Of a DNA stretch of 10,092 nt, positions 1 through 5,871 are shown piece after piece. The DNA comes from CAZIWJ01 sp964542855 (lineage in GTDB: Bacteria > Bacteroidota > Bacteroidia > Cytophagales > Cyclobacteriaceae): the NCBI GenBank assembly GCA_964542855.1, contig CAZIWJ010000128.1, forward strand, positions 1 through 10,092, given 5' to 3'. Each line of letters starts with the position of its first letter. Within the stretch, counting starts at the first letter, position 1. Position numbers and translations under genes: made by a program. The notes under the pieces are model-generated. The model did not search any database and was not told the DNA's origin. It saw nothing but the letters and a program-made list of their open reading frames with translations.

Positions 1-138
1 ATACCAGGAACAATTCCAGTTAAAACGAAAACCCTTTAAAATATCTCTTAACTTGACTAAAAAATATGTAAAATATCACAGTTAACATTGAATAATTTTC
101 AGTAAAACCACCGTTTTTAACCGCATAAATGTAAAAGT

Positions 139-147
139 TACTCTTTG
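139..147 (+). promoter_or_regulatory. Possible -7 promoter element of the rhodopsin gene
   Basis: The bases TACTCTTTG resemble the Bacteroidota -7 consensus TAnnTTTG with one extra spacer base. Initiation a few bases downstream would give a leader of roughly 70 nt before the rhodopsin ATG. I see no convincing TTG-type -33 element at the expected distance; only a T-rich stretch lies near 114-118. The rest of 1-227 is AT-rich, with no hairpin or operator I can recognise. This is a weak, motif-only call. Confidence 0.25.
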
Positions 148-227
148 TGCACAATTTTTTTTGCATCATTAAACAAAAAAATGTTGGTTGCTGTTGTAAA
201 ACTGAATTAACCTTTAATCATTGAATC

Positions 228-989
228 ATGGAAAATTTACAATTACTTGAGGCCATCCTTGCGATAGAGGAATTTCCCAAGGATGACCCTGTAGCCTTTA
301 CATTCTTTTCTGGCTACATGGCTATGTTTGCTGCCACGTTATTTTTCTGGTTTGAGTCATATAATGTGGCTCCCAAGTGGCGTACTAGTTTAATTGTATC
401 AGGTTTGGTAACATTCATTGCTGGAGTACACTACTTCTACATGCGTGATACTTACCTTGCTACAGGTCAATCTCCAACAGCTTATCGCTACATCGACTGG
501 ACATTGACTGTGCCTTTATTGATGGTTGAGTTCTACTTATTGCTTAAGCCTGCTGGCGCTAAGCTTTCAATGCTTTGGCAATTCGTAATTGCTGCGTTAG
601 TTATGTTAATTGCCGGTTACATCGGTGAGGCATTCTACGCAAACAACGGTCCTCAGAACATTCTGTGGGGTATTATCTCAACTGTTGGTTATGCATACAT
701 TGTGTACGTAGTGTGGTTCGGTGCTGGTAAAACTTTGGCCGACAATTCCGGGCCGGAGATCCAAAAGGCTCAGTTTAAAATTAAGTGGTTTGTTATGGCA
801 GGTTGGGCTATCTACCCTATCGGTTACATGCTTCTTGATGGAAACTTGCTGGCTGGTTTAAGCGGTACACTACCAATTGACCTGGTATACAATATCGGTG
901 ATGCAGTGAACAAGATCGGTTTTGGTTTGGTAACTTACTCAGCTGCCATGGCCATGACTGCAAAAGAAGCTTCTTCTGCATCTGCTTAA
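228..989 (+). CDS. Light-driven proton-pumping rhodopsin (proteorhodopsin/xanthorhodopsin-like)
   Basis: This is a seven-helix retinal protein of the inner membrane that pumps protons outward in light and so adds to the proton motive force. It has 253 residues, the usual length. Estimated helices are A 22-44, B 53-73, C 86-107, D 113-136, E 143-165, F 184-205 and G 216-242. Helix C holds R87, the proton acceptor D90, T94 and the donor E101, which is the DTE set of proton pumps. H68 matches the proteorhodopsin histidine that pairs with the acceptor. Helix G has D225 and the retinal-binding lysine K229. L98 occupies the spectral-tuning site (position 105 of green proteorhodopsin), predicting green absorption. 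In helix E, W147-G148 aligns with W137-W138 of bacteriorhodopsin, so glycine sits at the xanthorhodopsin fenestration site, which could admit a carotenoid antenna. The start has no Shine-Dalgarno sequence. The gene stands alone and ends just before a strong terminator. No blh or crt gene is in view, so retinal must be made from elsewhere or taken up. Function is confident; antenna binding is inference. Confidence 0.96.
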   Translation: MENLQLLEAILAIEEFPKDDPVAFTFFSGYMAMFAATLFFWFESYNVAPKWRTSLIVSGLVTFIAGVHYFYMRDTYLATGQSPTAYRYIDWTLTVPLLMVEFYLLLKPAGAKLSMLWQFVIAALVMLIAGYIGEAFYANNGPQNILWGIISTVGYAYIVYVVWFGAGKTLADNSGPEIQKAQFKIKWFVMAGWAIYPIGYMLLDGNLLAGLSGTLPIDLVYNIGDAVNKIGFGLVTYSAAMAMTAKEASSASA

Positions 990-1011
990 TTGCAGCATTT
1001 TCTAAAAATTT

Positions 1012-1043
1012 GAGGCAGCACTTAGGTGTTGCCTCTTTTTTTT
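1012..1043 (+). terminator. Intrinsic terminator of the rhodopsin gene
   Basis: The arms GAGGCAGCAC (1012-1021) and GTGTTGCCTC (1026-1035) pair over 10 bp with one G-U pair, close a TTAG loop, and are followed by eight T residues (1036-1043). It begins 23 bp after the rhodopsin stop and would end a single-gene transcript. The loop contains the complement of the TAA stop of the converging gene at 1022-1627. On the minus strand the tail after the hairpin is AAATTTTT, so it might also terminate that transcript weakly. Confidence 0.9.
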
Positions 1044-1627
1044 GCCATTTCCAAACTGAATAACTCGATATGCTTCTCCAGCTGCGGGAAAAATTCAAAG
1101 AATTCTCGCTCAAATTCTAAGTAGTGATTATTTAGCTGCTCACAGGCGTATTCCATGTTAGAATTAAACTTGGTACGATTATCCATCCCTTTTAACACCC
1201 GTTGAATTCCGCTAATAGAAGCATAATTCTGAACCCATTTCCCTTTTTTTGCCGCAAGAAGAAAGTCGGTAGCTCGATCCGGGAGAATTGTTTGGTTCTT
1301 TTCAAGGTAAGTAAATACTTCTGCCAGATATTCGTTCAGGTCGGTTGAAGAAAACTGGTTCCATCGTGCAGCCAGGAAATGATCGTAAAAAATATCAACG
1401 ATAACCCCCGAATAATGTCGGTGTTTAGCCCTCAGGCGGTCTTTACTAACCGAAACGACCGGATGCTGGTCGGTGTAGGTATCGATTTCCCGGTGAATTA
1501 ATATCCCTTTCCGTACAGGCTCGCTAAATGATGATAGCTTTTTGCCCTTAATAAAGTCACCGATAAAATTTCCAACCATTTCGGGCGATGGGTGACCCGA
1601 TAAATATAAATGTGCCAGTATATTCAT
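1022..1627 (-). CDS. Acyl-carrier-protein phosphodiesterase-like protein (AcpH/DUF479 family)
   Basis: The 201-residue product resembles E. coli AcpH (193 residues) along its length. AcpH hydrolyses the phosphopantetheine group from holo-acyl-carrier protein, giving apo-ACP, in the cytoplasm. Visible family features are the N-terminal MN-LAHLYLS stretch, NFIGDFIKG around D24, HREIDTYTD with H45, R46, D49 and D53, and D78 with YDHFL (D82, H83). These acidic and histidine residues are the likely metal-binding set. The C-terminal QRVLKGM and FFEFFPQL segments also match the family. The chosen ATG gives the typical N terminus and follows AAGG by 7 nt. A promoter-like TATTCTTTTG (minus strand of 1656-1665) lies just upstream, inside a gene relic. 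The stop codon falls within the hairpin of the rhodopsin terminator. Family assignment is firm. Enzymatic activity on ACP in Bacteroidota homologues is inferred, so I withhold the symbol. Confidence 0.85.
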   Translation of the reverse strand: MNILAHLYLSGHPSPEMVGNFIGDFIKGKKLSSFSEPVRKGILIHREIDTYTDQHPVVSVSKDRLRAKHRHYSGVIVDIFYDHFLAARWNQFSSTDLNEYLAEVFTYLEKNQTILPDRATDFLLAAKKGKWVQNYASISGIQRVLKGMDNRTKFNSNMEYACEQLNNHYLEFEREFFEFFPQLEKHIELFSLEMAKKRGNT

Positions 1628-1635
1628 ATTATGCC

Positions 1636-1959
1636 TTATTCATCTGTTAAACGGGCAAAAGAATATGCAGGGTTACCGGGGTACCGGGCAAGTTGCCCCA
1701 AATTTTCCAGATCGGAAAGCTTAGTACAGGCTTGAAAAGCCGGATCGTAGTAGGCTATTGCAGAATTTATTTTTCCCCGGTAAGCACTAATGTTGCCAAT
1801 GTGCCGTAAGACTGAAGCCTAACTTTCAGGAGCATACAATTCCCTGACCAGTAACCGAGGAAAGGGAAATAGTGTATTCTATTCCTGTGCATGAAGTGGA
1901 AGCACAAATATTATTAAAAAAAAGTACCTACGTAAGTACGCAAAACCAGGCAGGCCACA
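1636..1959 (-). pseudogene. Relic of a secreted TPR-repeat protein gene
   Basis: One minus-strand frame carries protein-like sequence broken by two in-frame TAG codons (1879-1881 and 1819-1821). The 5' piece (1882-1959) reads RRYFFLIIFVLPLHAQE, like the hydrophobic core and Ala-X-Gln end of a Bacteroidota signal peptide, but has no ATG. The 3' piece (1636-1818, 60 codons) contains LRHIGNISAYRG, then INSAIAYYDPAF and CTKLSDLENLGQLA. This follows the tetratricopeptide spacing (IGNI-Y--G, A--YY--A, ---L-D-E--) seen in TPR sensor proteins. Most of the presumed original gene is missing between and after the pieces. Its end lies 8 bp from the acpH-like start on the same strand. There is no database support here, and chance resemblance is possible for so short a stretch. 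Confidence 0.38.
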
Positions 1960-1986
1960 CTAAAATAGAATAACTACTATTTTAGT
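1959..1986. repeat. Perfect 10-bp inverted repeat, operator- or hairpin-like
   Basis: ACTAAAATAG (1959-1968) and CTATTTTAGT (1977-1986) are exact reverse complements separated by 8 bases. The element lies between the 5' ends of two divergent gene relics (TPR-like on the minus strand, XRE-like on the plus strand). A regulator of the XRE type would be expected to bind such a site. It has no T-tract, so an intrinsic terminator is unlikely. The structure is seen directly; an operator role is inference. Confidence 0.5.
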
Positions 1987-2031
1987 AAAATTGCTCGCAA
2001 GGTTACATTTTGGAATCGGCTTTTGACAAAC

Positions 2032-2211
2032 ATGAAAATAAACAATTTTTCAACTGATGAAACAATCATCTATTTCTCAGCAATATAGAAACGGGCCAGG
2101 GTTAAAATGCACATCACCGAAGCAATGTATGAATCAGGCATCGCCTGTGTTGCTGCTACGGCCACCGTGTTAAATGATAGAGCCGTTGAAGAAGTGGAAG
2201 AGAATGGGTAA
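2032..2211 (+). pseudogene. Relic of an XRE-family helix-turn-helix regulator gene
   Basis: An ATG at 2032 opens MKINNFSTDETI and runs 18 codons to an in-frame TAG (2086-2088). The same frame then continues as KRARVKMHITEAMYESGIA and ends with DRAVEEVEENG before TAA (2209-2211). The pieces resemble small XRE/HipB-type antitoxin regulators, which commonly read TDE-IL--LG-R, then R-R----ITQAELA-EAGI, then -RTVER-E-G. Relative to that pattern the recognition-helix region carries extra residues (around CVAATATVLND) and lacks others, and the gene ends early. The stop codon and the altered spacing suggest decay. An alternative is a small 34-residue reading frame starting at ATG 2107. No hipA-like partner follows; a terminator lies 50 bp downstream. 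Assignment rests on pattern recognition alone. Confidence 0.35.
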
Positions 2212-2260
2212 AATGGTTAAATTTTAATTTTTCATGTTTATGTGTTTAGGTTTGGTAATG

Positions 2261-2295
2261 AAGAGCCCGGTCGGTTGACCGGGTTCTTTCGTTTT
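2261..2295 (+). terminator. Intrinsic terminator without an intact upstream gene
   Basis: AAGAGCCCGGTC (2261-2272) pairs with GACCGGGTTCTT (2277-2288) over 12 bp with one G-U pair, closing a GGTT loop, followed by TCGTTTT. The T-tract on this side only makes it a plus-strand terminator. It stands 50 bp after the XRE-like relic and directly before the promoter region of the quinone oxidoreductase gene, so it insulates that gene from upstream transcription. Confidence 0.8.
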
Positions 2296-2301
2296 AATGC
2301 C

Positions 2302-2330
2302 TTGCTTTAATATTCTTCCATTTAGATTTT
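2302..2330 (+). promoter_or_regulatory. Candidate Bacteroidota-type promoter of the quinone oxidoreductase gene
   Basis: TTG (2302-2304) is followed after 18 bp by TAGATTTT (2323-2330), one base from the TAnnTTTG -7 consensus. Initiation near 2337 would give a leader of about 23 nt to the ATG at 2360. It lies just after the terminator at 2261-2295. This position favours the start at 2360 over an in-frame ATG at 2297, which would lie upstream of the promoter. Confidence 0.4.
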
Positions 2331-2359
2331 CTAACTTGCCGGATAAAAAAACAACGACC

Positions 2360-3376
2360 ATGTATGCCTACCCTTTAACTCAGCACGGCTCGACCCGGGT
2401 TTTACAGTTACAAGAAATCGACGAACCAACTCCACAGGAAAACCAGGTTAAAGTTAGTATTGAACGAATTGGCATTAACTACGCTGAAATTCTATCCCGT
2501 CGCGGACAGTACCGGTGGGCCCCTCCCCTGCCCTACGTGCCTGGAATGGAAGCTTACGGTACAATAGAAGAACTGGGCGAAAACGTGCAAGACAAAAAGG
2601 TGGGAGAGAAGGTTATTATCGTTAACCAGCATGGTGCTTATGCTGAAAAAATGATTGCCCCTGAGCATCTTGTTTTTCCAGCCGTGGATAATTTCACGCC
2701 AGAGGAAAACGCTGCTTACGTGGTAAATTTCATTACGGCCTGGGTATCACTGATGAAGCTGGCCCGGATTCAGGAACACGATCACGTACTGATCAATGCT
2801 GCTGCCGGAGGGGTGGGAACCGCCGCGGTTCAAATAGCCAAGAGCGTGGGGTGCACAGTTTTTGGAACGGCAAGCAAACCCGATAAAATTGCCCTTTTGA
2901 AAGGACTTCAAGCCGATTATGCCATTAATTATCGAAAAGAAGAGTTCGATAAGATCATTAGAAACGTGAACAGTGGCAAGGGGGTAGATGTAGTGCTTGA
3001 ACTGGTTGGAGGAAAAGTATTCCGGCAAAGTAAAGATCTGCTCAACCCTTTTGGTAAAATGGTGATTGCCGGGGTCGCTAGCCTGAAATTTAACCGGAAG
3101 AATCCGCTTACCTGGTTTCAGGCTTATAAAAATCGTCCCCAATACGATATTATGGACATGGCTCAGGCTTCCCAGGGCATCATGGCTACGCACATCGGTT
3201 ACCTGATTAATAACGTGGACGCGGTTCAGCAATTATGGGAAGAGTTGAGAAAACATACGCTTGAGCACCACATGAAGCCGGTTATTGGTAAAACGATCGA
3301 CTTCAAGGATCTCCCTGAGGCCCACCGCTTCATCGAATCGCGAAAAAGTTACGGTAAGGTGGTAGTTAAAGTATAA
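2360..3376 (+). CDS. Zinc-independent MDR oxidoreductase, NADPH:quinone reductase-like
   Basis: The 338-residue product belongs to the medium-chain dehydrogenase/reductase superfamily, in the quinone oxidoreductase (zeta-crystallin/VAT-1-like) branch. Members use NADPH to reduce quinones or activated alkenes in the cytoplasm. The N-terminal GroES-like domain includes GINYAEILSRRGQY and the family stretch LPYVPGMEAYGTI (58-70). The Rossmann domain has the cofactor loop AAAGGVGTAAVQIAK (147-161). The cysteine/histidine ligands of zinc alcohol dehydrogenases are not present, which fits the zinc-free branch. The C-terminal part, with KPVIGKTIDFKDLPEAHRFIESRKSYGKVVV, is the normal family ending, so the gene is complete. 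I chose the ATG at 2360 because homologous N termini begin about here, an A-rich leader precedes it, and the in-frame ATG at 2297 lies in a terminator tail. It converges on the glycosyltransferase gene with 28 bp between stops. The exact substrate cannot be told from sequence. Confidence 0.9.
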   Translation: MYAYPLTQHGSTRVLQLQEIDEPTPQENQVKVSIERIGINYAEILSRRGQYRWAPPLPYVPGMEAYGTIEELGENVQDKKVGEKVIIVNQHGAYAEKMIAPEHLVFPAVDNFTPEENAAYVVNFITAWVSLMKLARIQEHDHVLINAAAGGVGTAAVQIAKSVGCTVFGTASKPDKIALLKGLQADYAINYRKEEFDKIIRNVNSGKGVDVVLELVGGKVFRQSKDLLNPFGKMVIAGVASLKFNRKNPLTWFQAYKNRPQYDIMDMAQASQGIMATHIGYLINNVDAVQQLWEELRKHTLEHHMKPVIGKTIDFKDLPEAHRFIESRKSYGKVVVKV

Positions 3377-3404
3377 TTATGCTGCGGTACGGTACTAAGC
3401 TGTT

Positions 3405-4979
3405 CTACTGATTCCCCGGGGTACCGGGATTTGCCGCGTAACAAACAACTGAATACCTGGGCTCGAATAAATCGCGTTGCTGTTTGTCAATAATCAGCAC
3501 CCCTTTTTCAACCAGCACTTTCACCTTTCTGCGCTGCGACAACACTACCGCATTGGGAGTTTCCCGCAAGTAATTTTTCAGCTTCTCTTCGGTTTCAATA
3601 ACAGGAATAGGCTGGTTGCGTGGATAAATAAATGAAGGATGAACAGCCTGGTAAATAACCAAACGGTCGACCTGCCGGGATAACTCTTTTTCCCAGGTTT
3701 TTGCCGGGCTTAAATCATCGAGCCTGGGAAATGATACGTAAAAGAAAAGCAGGCTTGTAACCATAGCCCCACCGGCTATGGAGTACCAGTAACCCAACCA
3801 CTGCTTTTTAACCAGGAAAAGAGTAGCTAGTCCTGTTCCAAAAGGAAAAGGTACAAATAACCAGGCCAGGTAACTTAAGCCGGCCAGGTGTTTTTCGGCC
3901 TGCAACCCTATTCTCGCCCCTACTGGCAAGGCTATTGCCACCACTAAAAGCACGATATGAGCAATCCAGATGTACCGAATAGAATCGCCAGCCTTGAACC
4001 GGGCCATCCAGGCACCTAGTACTATGGCTACAAACGGATAAGACGGGGTGGTGTAATTAGGAAGCTTGGTTTCAGAAACGGCGAAAAATACCACTACCAC
4101 CAGGGCAGCTAAACCACTAAATACAAGCAGGTCGTTTTTTTCATTAACCACTGAACTACTGGCATGAACAATGAAAAAAGAAAATGGTAACAAGCCGCCG
4201 ATAACATAAATCAGGGTCAGGTAAAAAGGGCCTCCGTGCCCCTCCATGGTGGAAGAAAACCGCTGCAGGTTATGCTTGAGAAAAAACCCCTCTGTAAAAG
4301 CCCCGTTGGTGGCCTGGTGCACCAGCACGAACCAGGGAGCAGCAATAAGAAATAGCAGCAAGACGCCGGTTACAGGCCTGAAGCTAATAATCGATTGAAA
4401 AGTAAAATCTCGTTTATAAAGCAAATACAACATTGCCGTAAACCCGGGAAGGGCAAGGGCAATGGGCCCCTTGGTTAATGCGCCAAGGGCCATAACGGCA
4501 TAACAGGCATAAATCTGCCATATCTTTCGCTCGCGGTAATAATCGTAAAAGAGATAAAGAGCCGAGGCAATGAATAGAATTAAGTAAGGATCGGGCACTG
4601 CCAGGTGAAACTGCACCAGGTTGTGGATGGCAGCCAGTAGTACTAATCCGCTTAAAAAGGCAGCATTTTCCCCAATGTGTTTCTTTACGAAAAGAAACGT
4701 TACCCACACTAAAATAACCCCCGAAAGCGAAGAGAAAAATCGGGCTCCAGCTGCATTGCTTCCGAATATGCTGTATCCTGCTCGCATAAAGTAATAGTGC
4801 AAAACGGGTTTCAAATCCCTTAGCTCCCCGTTAAAAGTAGGAATTATCCACTCATCGTTCATCCACATTTCCCTTGCGCATCCGGCATTACGCGATTCAT
4901 CGAAAATGTAAATGCTTACTCCCCAGATATTAGCAAAAAATAAAATAAAGCTGCCCGCCAGCAGTAATTTTAATCGCAT
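3405..4979 (-). CDS. GT-C family membrane glycosyltransferase (GT39/ArnT-like)
   Basis: This 524-residue, multi-spanning inner-membrane protein resembles the ArnT/protein-mannosyltransferase class. These enzymes transfer a sugar from a polyprenyl-phosphate donor to a lipid or protein acceptor on the periplasmic side. After the first membrane segment comes the acidic pair D27-E28 (FDESRNAGCAREM), the catalytic-type motif of the first periplasmic loop. The loop continues as the family pattern TFNGELRDLKPVLHYY (48-63). Other family marks are VPDPYLILF, which follows a membrane segment, and LGALTKGPIALALPG. About ten hydrophobic segments fill residues 1-420, and a soluble tail of about 100 residues follows. 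AGGA lies 5 nt before the chosen ATG, a good ribosome-binding site. It is transcribed divergently from dapF. Typical jobs in this group are modification of lipid A or cell-surface glycans, but donor and acceptor are unknown here. The 3' end is convergent with the MDR gene and has no clear terminator. Confidence 0.88.
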   Translation of the reverse strand: MRLKLLLAGSFILFFANIWGVSIYIFDESRNAGCAREMWMNDEWIIPTFNGELRDLKPVLHYYFMRAGYSIFGSNAAGARFFSSLSGVILVWVTFLFVKKHIGENAAFLSGLVLLAAIHNLVQFHLAVPDPYLILFIASALYLFYDYYRERKIWQIYACYAVMALGALTKGPIALALPGFTAMLYLLYKRDFTFQSIISFRPVTGVLLLFLIAAPWFVLVHQATNGAFTEGFFLKHNLQRFSSTMEGHGGPFYLTLIYVIGGLLPFSFFIVHASSSVVNEKNDLLVFSGLAALVVVVFFAVSETKLPNYTTPSYPFVAIVLGAWMARFKAGDSIRYIWIAHIVLLVVAIALPVGARIGLQAEKHLAGLSYLAWLFVPFPFGTGLATLFLVKKQWLGYWYSIAGGAMVTSLLFFYVSFPRLDDLSPAKTWEKELSRQVDRLVIYQAVHPSFIYPRNQPIPVIETEEKLKNYLRETPNAVVLSQRRKVKVLVEKGVLIIDKQQRDLFEPRYSVVCYAANPGTPGNQ

Positions 4980-5054
4980 TGTATCCTGATTTTCAAAATA
5001 AGCCGCAAGATATTACTATTTTTACATTTCGCTTGCTTAAACAATGCAAACTGT
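4980..5054. promoter_or_regulatory. Divergent intergenic spacer between the glycosyltransferase and dapF
   Basis: These 75 bp must hold start signals for both divergent genes unless those signals lie in coding sequence. On the plus strand TACATTTC (5023-5030) is one base from TAnnTTTG, 24 bp before the dapF start, but I find no TTG at the -33 position. On the minus strand the only firm signal is the AGGA ribosome-binding site of the glycosyltransferase. No hairpin is evident. Confidence 0.35.
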
Positions 5055-5831
5055 ATGCAACTACTTCAATTTTATAAATATCATGGAACCGGAAATGATT
5101 TTATCATGATCGACGACCGGGAGAATTTATTTCCGGTTACCGATAAACTCTTGATTAGAAAATTGTGCCACCGCCGCTTCGGAATCGGGGCCGATGGTAT
5201 TATACTCATCAGCAATCACGAGGAGATGGATTTTGAAATGATGTATTTTAATGCCGACGGCAGTACCAGCATGTGTGGAAATGGGGCCCGGTGTGCGGTT
5301 CAGTTGGCTCACGACCTGCATATTATTGCTAACCAGTGTACATTCATGGCTCCCGACGGAAAGCATGATGCCCTGGTATTTCCTGGCAAAATAAAACTGG
5401 AAATGAATAATGCCTCCGCACCGGAAAAGGTACTCAGCGGATTCTTCATTGATACCGGTACAGATCATTACGTACAACTGGTTGAAAATGTAGCCGATTT
5501 CCCGGTGGTGAACAAAGGGCGGCAACTTCGTTACCACGAACGTTTTTTTCCTGCAGGAACAAATGTTAATTTCGTGGAACAAATTGGCAAAGAGAAACTT
5601 AAAATCAGAACGTACGAGCGGGGGGTAGAAGATGAAACCTACTCCTGTGGTACGGGGGTAACTGCTGCCAGCCTGGTTGTTGCTGCAGAGCAAAACATGT
5701 CCTCACCTGTTACCCTTGAAACGCAGGGTGGAATGCTGGAAGTAGAATTCGAGTTTTCGGATAATACGTTTCGCCATGTATATTTGTCAGGTCCGGCTGA
5801 AAAAGTATTCGAGGGCACTGTTTTTGTTTAA
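5055..5831 (+). CDS. dapF: Diaminopimelate epimerase
   Basis: DapF interconverts LL- and meso-2,6-diaminopimelate without a cofactor, supplying lysine and the peptidoglycan cross-link amino acid in the cytoplasm. The 258-residue length is normal. The two catalytic cysteines are C74 in the motif NADGSTSMCGNGARC and C198 in ETYSCGTGVTAAS. Other substrate-contact segments are the N-terminal YHGTGNDF (N14), FGIGADG, TNVNF (N170) and YERG (E188-R189). The E. coli segment GNPH is GTDH here (135-138), so the usual proline is an aspartate; this is noted as a small oddity. The start has no Shine-Dalgarno sequence. An out-of-frame ATG lies 11 bp upstream, but only the 5055 start gives the conserved N terminus. 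The gene is followed by secA after 40 bp with no terminator seen, so read-through is possible. Confidence 0.96.
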   Translation: MQLLQFYKYHGTGNDFIMIDDRENLFPVTDKLLIRKLCHRRFGIGADGIILISNHEEMDFEMMYFNADGSTSMCGNGARCAVQLAHDLHIIANQCTFMAPDGKHDALVFPGKIKLEMNNASAPEKVLSGFFIDTGTDHYVQLVENVADFPVVNKGRQLRYHERFFPAGTNVNFVEQIGKEKLKIRTYERGVEDETYSCGTGVTAASLVVAAEQNMSSPVTLETQGGMLEVEFEFSDNTFRHVYLSGPAEKVFEGTVFV

Positions 5832-5871
5832 ATCTGACCATACTCATAAGTTATAATTAGTTAATAGCGCT

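Noticed and set aside
1..85. Possible 3' end of an upstream gene (open frames ending at 37-39 or 83-85)
   Set aside because: Two frames are briefly open, but neither shows a recognisable motif. Such short open stretches are common in AT-rich leaders, so no partial gene is called.
817..1113. Minus-strand open frame spanning the rhodopsin 3' end and terminator
   Set aside because: It overlaps both real genes and the hairpin, and its product has no recognisable pattern.
1676..1688. 13-bp sequence CCGGGGTACCGGG shared with 3416-3428
   Set aside because: About one shared 13-mer pair is expected by chance in a window of this size. The flanks do not match, and each copy sits in coding-like sequence, so it is not called a repeat family.
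1686..1698. GGGCAAGTTGCCC hairpin as a possible terminator
   Set aside because: The stem is very short, the tail CAAATTTT is not a proper T-tract, and no plus-strand gene ends here.
2297..2359. Upstream in-frame ATG that would add 21 residues to the quinone oxidoreductase
   Set aside because: It sits just after a terminator T-tail and before the likely promoter -7 element, and the extra residues do not fit the family N terminus. The ATG at 2360 does.
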